The notes: generated by a model not told the origin, from the sequence alone. A stretch of 11,402 bases of DNA from Kiloniellales bacterium (GCA_030067055.1 JASJAL010000179.1:1-11402), one strand, 5' to 3'. Counted from the stretch's first letter, positions 1 through 7,344 are shown. Program-made: numbers and translations.

Positions 1-202
1 CGCCCGAGCCGAGGAAGTAGTCGTCGCGGTCCTGGACCCGGGACGTGGTCGAAAAGACCGAGCGCAGCGCCTCGGCGTCGAAGTCTGCGACCAGGGCCTC
101 GGCCCGTGCCCGCAGCGCATCGCAGGCCTCGGTTGCGATGAAGCGCTCGAGGACCAGAAAGCCGTCCTGGCGAAAGGCATCGATCTGTTCGGCTCTCAGC
201 AC
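1..202 (-). CDS. Phytanoyl-CoA dioxygenase (PhyH) family protein, N-terminal part
   Basis: The 67 visible residues begin MLRAEQIDAFRQDGFLVLER and continue with an alternating helix rich in Ala and Arg, then DRDDYFLGSG. The Q-I-x-x-F-x-x-D-G-F-L-V-L-x-x-F-I pattern is the typical N-terminus of the PhyH family, which are Fe(II)/2-oxoglutarate-dependent oxygenases. The HxD...H iron ligands would lie beyond the left edge, so activity cannot be judged and the substrate is unknown. The start is GTG at 202, preceded by a strong GGAGGAG ribosome binding site 6 bases away; no better start is near. The gene begins only 43 bp after the terminase stop on the same strand and shows no clear promoter of its own, so it may be transcribed with the phage genes. 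The family call is firm; the specific role is not known. Confidence 0.8.
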   Translation of the reverse strand, partial: MLRAEQIDAFRQDGFLVLERFIATEACDALRARAEALVADFDAEALRSVFSTTSRVQDRDDYFLGSG

Positions 203-213
203 GCCCGCTCCTC
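203..213. repeat. 11-bp direct repeat, copy 1 (ribosome binding site of the PhyH gene)
   Basis: GCCCGCTCCTC on the plus strand, read as GAGGAGCGGGC on the minus strand, sits immediately before the GTG start at 202. An identical 11-mer sits immediately before the small-terminase ATG (2045-2055). The two copies bracket the terminase gene pair. This may be microhomology left by insertion or duplication, or two independently strong Shine-Dalgarno sites. Confidence 0.6.
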
Positions 214-245
214 CACCGGTCTCCAATCGGCTGGCGAACGACACC

Positions 246-1805
246 CTACCAGCCGTGCACCCGGTAGTCGCCTTCCGCCCGGGGCGGGCGGGTCCGGGGA
301 CCGTCGCGGCGGCGCAGCGGCTCGGCGTGGGTCAGGGCCGCGGCGTCGCCGGCGTCGGGGGAGAAGCCCAGGCGCTTCTTGATCTCCTCCTTGCGCTCGA
401 GCAGCAGACGGCCGCTGGAGTCGAAGCTGTAGCCCGGGGCGCAGAGGTGCCGGTGCAGCTCCTCGTCGTCGACCAGGTCGCAGCCGCCCGGCTCGCGCAG
501 GTGGTCGCGCAGGGCGGCCCAGATCTCGGCCCGGCGGTTGGCGAAGGCCTCGGCGTCGCGGGCCCGGCCCCCGAACTCCACGGCCGAGACCAGGCGGCGG
601 TAGCCCAGCTCCTTCAGCCGGTCGTAGACCGCCGCGCCGTAGCCGCCGGTGGCATCGATGAAGACCCGGTCGGGGCGCAGGCGCTGGATCTCCGCCGCCA
701 GGATCCCGGCCACCTGCATCAGGTCGGGGCAGTCGAGGCTGCGGTTCACCCAGTAGCCGTAGCGACGCCCTTGCCGGTCGAGGATCCGGGTCCGGTCGGC
801 GCCGCCCCGGGCGACGTCGACGCCCAGGACCAGGGGCGTGGCCGGCCCGGGCTCCGGCAGCTTCTGGCGCCGAGCCCGGAGCACCAGGTCGGAGGCAATC
901 AGGCTGTCGCCGCCGCCGGTCTGGAAGGCGTCCTGGGCGGTCGCCGGGTATTCCTGGTGGAACTTCCAGCACAGGGCCTCGGGCTCCGCGGCCAGGGCCA
1001 CGGCCAGTTCCCGGTTCTTGGCATAGGCCCAGTAGGTCTGGCGCCGCTCCAGGCCGTGCAGCGCCTCGTAGGCCAGGAAGGCCGGCGGCGGCGCCCAGCC
1101 CTCCGGGACGGGCCGCCTGTAGTCGGCGTGCCAGAACCATGGGATGAAGACCAGCTCGAAGTCCCCCTCGCCGCGCTCGGCCGCCCGGCAGAGGTCGTAG
1201 AAGACGCCGCCCAGGCCGTTGGCGGTGGATTCCAGGATCACCTCGGTACCCTCGGCGTCGGGCACCGCCTGGAGGATGCCGGCGGCGTGCTCCTCGGCCC
1301 GGGGCCAGAAGGCGACCTCGGAGCCGTGGAAGCACTGGATGGTCTCGGAGCGACCGACCCCGGCCGCCGAGGCGGTGCCGACCCGGTAGCCCGAGTCCAG
1401 ACCTGAGAAGCGCAGCTCCTTGGCGTTGCTGGTGCCGAGGACCGGCCGGACCGGCGCGGGACAGTGCTCCTGGAAGCGCTTGGCGATGGCGAAGAGATTG
1501 TCGGTCGCCTGGTTGCGATGGGTCAGGATGAAGGCCTGCAGTCCCGGATTGTGCGTGACCCGCCAGAAAAAGCGGCCGGCCACATAGGTCGAGACGCCGG
1601 GCTGGCGCGCCTTGAGGACCAGGATCCGCACGCGCCCGCGCGCCGCCCGCTGGGCCTCGATCCGGGCGTGCAAATGCCGTTGGACGCCGTTCAGCTCGAA
1701 GGGGTGCAGACCGCCGGTCTTGTGCCGGATCCGGAGGCAGCGCGCGGCATAGTGCGGAAGGTCGTCCTTGAGGCGCTGGCGGATCGCCCGCTCGCGAGGC
1801 TCCAT
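246..1805 (-). CDS. terL: Phage terminase large subunit (ATPase plus RNase H-like nuclease)
   Basis: The 519-aa product is the DNA-packaging motor and headful nuclease of a tailed phage. The N-terminal ATPase shows a Walker-A-like KARQPGVST (residues 65-73), the SEVAFW stretch (162-167) and a Walker B/catalytic strand VILEST with E192. The C-terminal nuclease carries the three expected acidic positions: D330 (LGVDVARGG), D384 (FIDATGG) and D487 (DAGDAAALTH). Length and motif order are normal and no frameshift is seen, so the gene looks intact. The start is ATG at 1805, with GGGAGG only 2 bases upstream (unusually close). The reading frame stays open far upstream to 2327, but that extension has no phage-like content. 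The small-terminase-like gene ends 14 bp upstream. A portal gene would be expected downstream; a PhyH gene is there instead. Confidence 0.92.
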   Translation of the reverse strand: MEPRERAIRQRLKDDLPHYAARCLRIRHKTGGLHPFELNGVQRHLHARIEAQRAARGRVRILVLKARQPGVSTYVAGRFFWRVTHNPGLQAFILTHRNQATDNLFAIAKRFQEHCPAPVRPVLGTSNAKELRFSGLDSGYRVGTASAAGVGRSETIQCFHGSEVAFWPRAEEHAAGILQAVPDAEGTEVILESTANGLGGVFYDLCRAAERGEGDFELVFIPWFWHADYRRPVPEGWAPPPAFLAYEALHGLERRQTYWAYAKNRELAVALAAEPEALCWKFHQEYPATAQDAFQTGGGDSLIASDLVLRARRQKLPEPGPATPLVLGVDVARGGADRTRILDRQGRRYGYWVNRSLDCPDLMQVAGILAAEIQRLRPDRVFIDATGGYGAAVYDRLKELGYRRLVSAVEFGGRARDAEAFANRRAEIWAALRDHLREPGGCDLVDDEELHRHLCAPGYSFDSSGRLLLERKEEIKKRLGFSPDAGDAAALTHAEPLRRRDGPRTRPPRAEGDYRVHGW

Positions 1806-1819
1806 ATCCTCCCGGATCC

Positions 1820-2044
1820 CTAGGCCAGGGCGTCCAGGGCCTCTTCCTGGCGAATGCCCGGTTCCTCCCGCGCCGCCGCCGTGGCCCTGGGATGGCAATA
1901 GGGCGCGGCCCGCTCGGCCGCCCATTTCCGGTCCGCCAGGCTGGCCGTCTCGTCGCGCAGCAGCGCCAGCATGAAGTCCAGGGGCAGCATCCCGGTCTCG
2001 GGCGTCAGCGGACCCAGGGGGCCGGTCAAGAGATCCTTCGGCAT
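1820..2044 (-). CDS. Small terminase-like protein upstream of terL
   Basis: The 74-aa product contains a segment TPETGMLPLDFMLALLRDE followed by ADRKWAAERAAPYCHPRATA. The pattern TPLxxML..hhRD....xxRxxAAxAAAPYxHPR is one I associate with short proteins encoded directly before terL in alphaproteobacterial prophages and annotated as terminase small subunit or phage hypothetical. That is family recall, not a search result. The start is ATG at 2044, with GAGGAG 5 bases upstream; an in-frame upstream ATG at 2140 has no comparable site. The stop is 14 bp before the terL start, consistent with one operon. It is shorter than many small terminases (about 120-180 aa), so it may be a reduced version or another packaging accessory. 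Confidence 0.6.
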   Translation of the reverse strand: MPKDLLTGPLGPLTPETGMLPLDFMLALLRDETASLADRKWAAERAAPYCHPRATAAAREEPGIRQEEALDALA

Positions 2045-2055
2045 GCCCGCTCCTC
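2045..2055. repeat. 11-bp direct repeat, copy 2 (ribosome binding site of the small-terminase gene)
   Basis: GCCCGCTCCTC is identical to positions 203-213 and occupies the same functional position, directly before a start codon on the minus strand. Together the copies frame the 1.8-kb terminase cassette. Confidence 0.6.
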
Positions 2056-2107
2056 GAAGTTCCAGTCTCCCAACACGAAACGCCCGCCGGCTCTGAGGCG
2101 CGGCGGG

Positions 2108-2159
2108 CGCACGACTTGATCGTACGTGCGAAATTGTCATAAATTGCCGTTCCTGTCAA
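2108..2159 (-). promoter_or_regulatory. Probable promoter and palindromic operator upstream of the terminase genes
   Basis: On the minus strand a perfect TTGACA lies at 2159-2154. A 17-bp spacer then leads to a weak -10, CAATTT, at 2136-2131. Just downstream is an inverted repeat CGCACG-N11-CGTGCG (2108-2113 and 2125-2130). The palindrome contains ATCGTACG (2119-2126), close to the ATCGTACA octamer found at three promoters of the repressor module at 8.3-9.2 kb. The arrangement fits a repressible promoter with an operator near +1. The -10 is poor, so the exact promoter is uncertain; the palindrome itself is directly visible. Confidence 0.4.
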
Positions 2160-2380
2160 GCCGGCTTGGGAAGATTCTTCTCCGCGGTCCTCTGCCGCCA
2201 AGCTTGGACGGTCGTCGGCGGCACGGGTCCGGCATGAGGCGCCACTGTGGCCATCAGGCGCCCTTCCAGACCCCGTTTTTGTCACAGCTTCGAGCCGTCG
2301 GTGCCGGTGTCTCGTGAAATAGCCCACTTGGAAACCATAGCGGGCCGCGGTTTGCCTGGGCTCTGGGAAAAGCTGCCGCG

Positions 2381-2395
2381 TTAAGGCTTTGTTAA
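2381..2395. promoter_or_regulatory. CtrA-type box (TTAA-N7-TTAA), site 1
   Basis: TTAA at 2381-2384 and TTAA at 2392-2395 are separated by exactly 7 bases (GGCTTTG). This matches the full CtrA consensus TTAA-N7-TTAA(C) of Alphaproteobacteria except for the trailing C, which is G here. TTAA is rare in GC-rich DNA. The site lies about 70 bp before the strong terminator at 2462, placing it near the -35 region of a possible short transcript. Confidence 0.5.
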
Positions 2396-2411
2396 GACCC
2401 TGAGGCCAAAT

Positions 2412-2495
2412 TGTGTCACGGAGCCGTTAGCGCTCCCCTCTCCTACCTCTGCTATTGTGCGAAACCCCGCTCTGCCCGAGCGGGGTTTCTTTTTT
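2412..2495 (+). ncRNA. Candidate small RNA ending at a rho-independent terminator
   Basis: No gene on the plus strand leads into the very strong terminator at 2462-2495, so something short should be transcribed toward it. Between the CtrA box at 2381-2395 and the terminator there is a small hairpin (GGAGC at 2420-2424 with GCTCC at 2432-2436). A C/U-rich, apparently unpaired run follows (about 2435-2450, CCCCUCUCCUACCUCU) that resembles an anti-Shine-Dalgarno sequence, as in some alphaproteobacterial small RNAs. The 5' end is a guess and no family match was recognised. It could instead be the leftover 3' end of a displaced gene. Confidence 0.3.
2462..2495 (+). terminator. Strong rho-independent terminator
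   Basis: A perfect 11-bp stem AAACCCCGCTC / GAGCGGGGTTT (2462-2472 with 2478-2488) with a 5-base loop TGCCC is followed by C and six T residues (2490-2495). The T-tract is only on the plus strand, so it acts rightward. No protein gene ends just before it. Confidence 0.88.
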
Positions 2496-2542
2496 CCCGC
2501 TCCGACCCGTGGGCCGCGGCGGCCCCGCAGCCTGGCGCTGAG

Positions 2543-2669
2543 GGCTCCGGCAAGGCGGAGCCGCCACCTGGGCGGCCGCTGCGGCCAGCTGAAGATCCGG
2601 AGCCCGGCCCTCCGCGGACCGCGAACGACCGAGGGTCCGGGGCATTCGGGACACCCTCGGACCGCGAAC
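2543..2669. repeat. GC-rich intergenic block with hairpins and a 12-bp direct repeat
   Basis: Downstream of the terminator are a hairpin GGCTCCG/CGGAGCC (2543-2549 with 2556-2562) and a second, 8-bp hairpin CCGAGGGT/ACCCTCGG (2629-2636 with 2653-2660, 16-base loop). A direct repeat CGGACCGCGAAC at 2615-2626 and 2658-2669 flanks the second hairpin. Neither hairpin has a T-tract. No convincing coding frame was seen here. The function is unknown; a structured RNA, a protein-binding site or a small-element remnant are all possible. Confidence 0.45.
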
Positions 2670-2676
2670 TGCGCTC

Positions 2677-2691
2677 TTAAGCTATGCTTAA
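2677..2691. promoter_or_regulatory. CtrA-type box (TTAA-N7-TTAA), site 2
   Basis: TTAA at 2677-2680 and 2688-2691 flank 7 bases (GCTATGC). The whole site is the symmetric CTTAAG-CTATG-CTTAAG. It lies about 100 bp before the DUF2336 start and is the second perfect TTAA-N7-TTAA within 300 bp. Downstream the DNA is AT-richer, with an inverted CATAA-N6-TTATG (2726-2741), plausible promoter DNA for the DUF2336 gene. Confidence 0.5.
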
Positions 2692-2793
2692 GTCCTGAAG
2701 TCCATGATGCCGTTAGCCATAAAAGCATAATGCCATTTATGTAGCCCAGCCCGTGCAGCCGGTTGGTGCCATGCGCAGATCAGCAGATTGCAG

Positions 2794-3930
2794 ATGAACA
2801 GCCCCGTCGCGCTCTCCCAGGATTCCGTCAAGCGGCTCCTGTCCGATCCTTCACCCGGGGCCAGAGCCGAGACCGCGGCCAGCGTCGCGCAGGCCCTGTC
2901 CTTCGGCAGGCTCCGCAAGGGCGAGCGTGAGCTGGCTGGGGAAATCCTCGGCCTCCTGGCCCGGGACCTCGAGGTCGCGGTCCGGCAAGCGGTCGCGGAG
3001 CATGCCAAGTCCTGCCCCTTCCTGCCCCGAAACGTGGCCTGCCGCCTGGCGGCCGACGTCGAGGCCGTCGCCCTGCCTGTGATCCGCTACTCCAGCGTCC
3101 TCACCGACGACGATCTGATCGCCGTCATCGAGGCCGGCAAAGCTGCCAAGTTGAGCGCGGTGGCGGCGCGCGAAGAGTTGACCTTCCGGGTCGCGGACAA
3201 GCTGATCGCCAGCCAGGACCACGACGCCATCAAGGTCTTGCTCGCCAACGACGGGGCACAGATCTCCGAGATCGGCTACGGCCAGGTCATCGCGGACTAC
3301 GGAACCGATCACGAAACCCAGCGGCTGCTCGTCGCCAGACCGATGCTGCCCCTTTCGGTCACAGAGCGGCTGATCAGGGTCATCGCCGAAGACCTCTACA
3401 CGGAGCTGGTCAGCCGGCAGGAACTGCCGCCGGAGATCGCAGCGGAGCTAGTCTCCCAGGGCGGCGAGACGGCACTGGCGAAAGCGGCCCAGGAGGGCGG
3501 TTCCGAAGCCCAGGCGCGAGACCTGGCGAAGCGGCTGAAATCCAATGGCCGCCTGTCTCCGACCTTACTGCTACGCTCGCTGTGCCTTGGCGACCTCAAG
3601 TTTTTCGAGGCGGGGATGGGCGTCCTGGCGGGGATTCCGATCGCCAGCGCGCGCACCGTGCTCCAGGTCGGCGGACCGGACGGGTTCCGGAAGCTCTACA
3701 AGAAGTCTGGGCTGCCCGAGGCACTGCTCCGGCCCTTCCTGATCGCGACCGAGCTGATCCAGGAGGTCGGCTGGGAGAAGGCTCAGACCTGGCGCCCGCC
3801 GTACAGCCACATCATGCTCGATCGCCTGTCCTCGGAGATCGAGACCAGCCTCGGGCCCGAGTTCGAGGCGGTCATGGCCTCGGTGAACCGGCTGCTGGCC
3901 CAGGCCCAGGATCGCAACACCTTGAACTGA
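2794..3930 (+). CDS. DUF2336 domain protein (HEAT-like helical repeats)
   Basis: The 378-aa product is all-helical and matches in length and texture the DUF2336 family (COG5330), largely restricted to Alphaproteobacteria and of unknown biochemical function. Family-like features are the N-terminal leader NSPVALSQDSVKRLLSDPSP and the repeated helix pairs such as EILGLLARDLEVAVRQAVAE and ADVEAVALPVIRYSSVLTDD, followed by a C-terminal half with regular helices. There is no signal peptide or membrane segment, so it is cytoplasmic. Start choice: ATG at 2794 is preferred over a TTG six bases upstream; neither has a good Shine-Dalgarno site. It stands alone and converges on the histidine kinase gene with 47 bp between the stops. 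A CtrA-type box about 100 bp upstream suggests cell-cycle control. Confidence 0.85.
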   Translation: MNSPVALSQDSVKRLLSDPSPGARAETAASVAQALSFGRLRKGERELAGEILGLLARDLEVAVRQAVAEHAKSCPFLPRNVACRLAADVEAVALPVIRYSSVLTDDDLIAVIEAGKAAKLSAVAAREELTFRVADKLIASQDHDAIKVLLANDGAQISEIGYGQVIADYGTDHETQRLLVARPMLPLSVTERLIRVIAEDLYTELVSRQELPPEIAAELVSQGGETALAKAAQEGGSEAQARDLAKRLKSNGRLSPTLLLRSLCLGDLKFFEAGMGVLAGIPIASARTVLQVGGPDGFRKLYKKSGLPEALLRPFLIATELIQEVGWEKAQTWRPPYSHIMLDRLSSEIETSLGPEFEAVMASVNRLLAQAQDRNTLN

Positions 3931-3977
3931 AGCTGCTTCGCATCGCGACCTGTCGCGACCGGCGCGGCCCGTGGCCG

Positions 3978-5432
<1,455 letters not shown>

Positions 5433-5530
5433 GCCACGCCTGCCCCGTCTAAGGCCTTGGCCCGGATCGAATGCCTGGACACCGTTTTCTCCCGCTCCCG
5501 GGTTGTCCCCGGCCTCGGTCCCGCGTTAGA

Positions 5531-5650
5531 GAATAAGTAATAATCCTAAACTTTCTGTTACAGATTTACGGTAACAATATTTAACACTACTACATATATC
5601 GGAATTTATTTAAGCATTACAAATTTCTACACAATCAATTACAGAGTCAA
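5531..5650. other. AT-rich intergenic island (about 26% GC)
   Basis: By direct count 31 of these 120 bases are G or C, in otherwise strongly GC-rich surroundings. It lies between the divergent kinase gene (minus, starting at 5432) and the 157-aa gene (plus, from about 5873). It holds an inverted repeat TGTTAC-N9-GTAACA (5556-5561 with 5571-5576) and several TTAA/TTTAA strings, but no full TTAA-N7-TTAA. It is probably the promoter region for one or both genes, or a site for an AT-binding nucleoid protein. The rest of the gap (5651-5872) shows only a small perfect hairpin GGCGTC-CCGC-GACGCC at 5663-5678. Confidence 0.6.
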
Positions 5651-5872
5651 ATCTGCGTGACAGGCGTCCCGCGACGCCCGAGGCCGCGCCCTTAGGAGGC
5701 TCGGCCAAAGGTCGAGGCCCCCTATGCCAAAGGATTGAAATCACTGATTCTCGGCCCTTTCCTGACACAGCCAACCCCACCTTTTGCCACAACCCGAAGG
5801 ACCGGGATTGGTTTAACTCTTGCTCTTGGGAGAGAGGCAACCGTCTGATGAATAGGACCGGATTCCGTGTAC

Positions 5873-6346
5873 ATGCCCAATGTGTGGTTGACGCGTAGTT
5901 TAGAGAAGTTCCGCTCTCTCCAGATCTCACTGCCCCAGGTCTCGTTGCCCCAGGTTTCCTTACCAACGAAGACCGATCTGTCGCGTCCGGAAGAGGTCGC
6001 CGTTGGCGCGTCCTTCGCGCGTCTGCGGACCGGCGACTTGATGGAGATCGCCAAGGTTCTGCGTATCGAGGAGAACGACAACGGTATTCCCCACGTGCGC
6101 TTTGTCGTGACGATGCGGGACCGCAACGGCGAGTACTCCGACGGTCCCCGGACGCTGGGGCTGGAGGCCTTCAAGCGCCAATTCAACATCGATGCGCGAA
6201 AGATTCCTCAGCCGGTGCGCTGGAAACCCCCGAAGCCGCGCCGGAAGGTCAACGGCTCTGATCCTGCTCCGAGGCTTCGCTGGCCAGTGCGTGACGGCGC
6301 AGCAGGGGCAGCTGGCAAAGCACAAAGGTCAGGGTCAGACCGCTGA
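5873..6346 (+). CDS. Conserved-looking hypothetical protein with N-terminal SLPQV repeats
   Basis: The 157-aa product is soluble and has no domain I can name with confidence. The core GASFARLRTGDLMEIAKVLR through GIPHVRFVVTMRD and GPRTLGLEAFKRQF (about residues 45-104) reads like a small beta-rich conserved domain that I vaguely recall in other Rhodospirillales proteins. The N-terminus carries in-frame SLPQV repeats, and the C-terminus is low-complexity and basic (KPPKPRRK, then Gly/Ala). The start is uncertain: ATG 5873 is given, but GTG 5867 or a later TTG are possible, and the best Shine-Dalgarno run (GGGAGAGAGG, 5828-5837) instead serves an overlapping 16-codon frame at 5848-5898. The last 98 bp overlap the 3' end of the convergent yciB gene, so either the tail is genuine antisense overlap or it is dispensable. 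Confidence 0.6.
   Translation: MPNVWLTRSLEKFRSLQISLPQVSLPQVSLPTKTDLSRPEEVAVGASFARLRTGDLMEIAKVLRIEENDNGIPHVRFVVTMRDRNGEYSDGPRTLGLEAFKRQFNIDARKIPQPVRWKPPKPRRKVNGSDPAPRLRWPVRDGAAGAAGKAQRSGSDR
5930..5964 (+). repeat. 15-bp tandem repeat encoding SLPQV units
   Basis: CTGCCCCAGGTCTCG (5930-5944) and TTGCCCCAGGTTTCC (5945-5959) match at 12 of 15 positions. A third partial unit (TTACC) follows and a degenerate unit (LQIS) precedes. The unit length is a multiple of three, so copy-number change would keep the frame. Confidence 0.7.
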
Positions 6347-6827
6347 GCCCGACGGCCTTGAAGACCACCCAGAAATCCGTCGTCTGAGTTCGCCAGACCA
6401 GTTCGTTCAGGGCGCCCATCGCCACGAAGAAACCGGCAAAACGCCAGGTCAGGCGCCGCCATCCGTCATCGTCCATCGGCCAGGAGCCACCGAGCAGCGA
6501 TTTCAAGAGCGGCCGCTTCAGCAGCAGCCCGCCGCTCAGGATTGCGGCGAAGAAGAGCTGGACGAAGGTCGGCTTCATCTTGATGAAGGTCTCGTCGTTC
6601 AGAGCCAGGGTGATTCCGCCGAAGACGGCGATGACCACGGCGGTGAACAGCGGCATCCGCGGGATCCGTCGCTCGACCGCGGCCGCCACGGCCACCGCCA
6701 CCGCCGCGGCCAGGATGATGGCGGCCGTCGCGGCCATCAGGCCGGCGAAGAAGTAGACCGCGAGGAAGATCAGGAGCGGTCCGTACTCGATCGCGGGCTT
6801 GAACCAGACGGGCGGTATTCGGGACAT
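6249..6827 (-). CDS. yciB: YciB/IspZ family inner-membrane septation protein
   Basis: The 192-aa multi-pass membrane protein belongs to the YciB (IspZ, intracellular septation protein A) family, linked to cell-envelope integrity and division in enterobacteria. Diagnostic strings are EYGPLLIFLAVYFFAG near the N-terminus, ERRIPRMPL (52-60), NDETFIKMKPT (77-87), the MDDDGWRRLTWRF loop (118-130) and NELVWRTQTTDFWVVFK (141-157). Five to six hydrophobic helices alternate with these. Length is normal for the family. The start is ATG at 6827, chosen because family members begin a few residues before the first helix; the frame stays open upstream to a TTG at 6902 with a close GGAGG, so a longer form is possible. 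No strong ribosome site precedes 6827. The 3' end overlaps the convergent gene by 98 bp. Confidence 0.9.
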   Translation of the reverse strand: MSRIPPVWFKPAIEYGPLLIFLAVYFFAGLMAATAAIILAAAVAVAVAAAVERRIPRMPLFTAVVIAVFGGITLALNDETFIKMKPTFVQLFFAAILSGGLLLKRPLLKSLLGGSWPMDDDGWRRLTWRFAGFFVAMGALNELVWRTQTTDFWVVFKAVGLSGLTLTFVLCQLPLLRRHALASEASEQDQSR

Positions 6828-6942
6828 CTCGGCGCGCGCTGCAGGCTGTGGGCGGGGCATCTCTCGGAAGAGCGATATGGCCCCTCGCGCCCGATCAGGC
6901 AAGCCTCCAGGCGGGATGGCGGTCCCCGCTGCCGACCGGGCT

Positions 6943-7206
6943 CTAGAGGTTGCCGATCCGCGGCTTGCCCTTGACCGCCGGGCCGATCTCCTTGTCGAGG
7001 ATCTTGGTGCTGTTCTCGGCGGCGGCGATGCAATCGCCGAGCAGGCTGAGGATGCGGATGTTGTTCTCCAGAACCTGCTTGGCCTGCGACTTGGGGTCGT
7101 CGGCGATCTTGGCCGCCCTCAGGATGATGTCCCTGCGGATCAGCGTCAGGATGTCCTCCAGCTTGTAGCCGTTGGGATTGTCGTCGGTCATCAGGAAATG
7201 TGTCAT
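6943..7206 (-). CDS. Small helical hypothetical protein
   Basis: The 87-aa product (MTHFLMTDDNPNGYKLEDIL...KPRIGNL) has mixed charge and predicted helices with regular hydrophobic spacing (LEDILTLIRRDIILRAAKIA and QVLENNIRILSLLGDCIAAA). No signal peptide, membrane helix or recognised motif is seen. Non-random composition and lower Arg/Ala content than the shadow frames support it as a real gene. The start is ATG at 7206 or, five codons later, ATG at 7191; neither has a clear Shine-Dalgarno site. It lies 115 bp upstream of yciB on the same strand and could be its operon partner. Function unknown. Confidence 0.65.
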   Translation of the reverse strand: MTHFLMTDDNPNGYKLEDILTLIRRDIILRAAKIADDPKSQAKQVLENNIRILSLLGDCIAAAENSTKILDKEIGPAVKGKPRIGNL

Positions 7207-7285
7207 CGGCCGCGGTCCATAGATCCTGGAATTACGCCCTATAGCCTAACCATAATTGGTTGATGCGCCCTAAACGGAGGGCAAA

Positions 7286-7336
7286 GCCGGGTGTCCGGCC
7301 GCCCCCCGGCAGGGCGGCCGGCCGGGATCACCCGGC
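7286..7336 (-). terminator. Long nested hairpin after the DUF6362 gene, possible terminator
   Basis: An outer stem GCCGGGTG/CACCCGGC (7286-7293 with 7329-7336) encloses an inner perfect 10-bp stem CCGGCCGCCC/GGGCGGCCGG (7295-7304 with 7312-7321). It begins 8 bp past the stop of the minus-strand operon, the usual place for a terminator. Only a short TTT follows in that direction, so it is an atypical terminator or a 3'-end stabilising structure. It also marks the left edge of the phage module. Confidence 0.4.
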
Positions 7337-7344
7337 GGTCTCGA

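Noticed and set aside
45..1406. 453-codon open frame on the plus strand opposite terL
   Set aside because: It is the antisense shadow of terL in GC-rich DNA; the product is Gly/Ala/Val-rich with no motifs, whereas the minus frame shows all terminase motifs.
2126..2317. 63-codon plus-strand frame between the terminase promoter and the CtrA box
   Set aside because: It starts inside the probable operator, has no ribosome site and shows no protein-like pattern.
1806..2327. Upstream in-frame extension of terL
   Set aside because: It overlaps the small-terminase gene and the promoter region and has no terminase-like sequence; ATG 1805 fits the family.
2411..2460. Possible tRNA-Ser 3' end or phage attachment site next to the terminator
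   Set aside because: CCCTCTCCTACC is faintly like a tRNA-Ser tail, but no T-arm, CCA or cloverleaf can be drawn, and no matching second copy was seen in the window.
5663..5678. Perfect hairpin GGCGTC-CCGC-GACGCC as a terminator
   Set aside because: No T-tract on either strand and no gene ends nearby.
7240..7264. CTAACCATAATTGGTT as a CtrA site or operator
   Set aside because: It has one TAACCAT half-site but no second TTAA at the right spacing, and the inverted repeat is imperfect.
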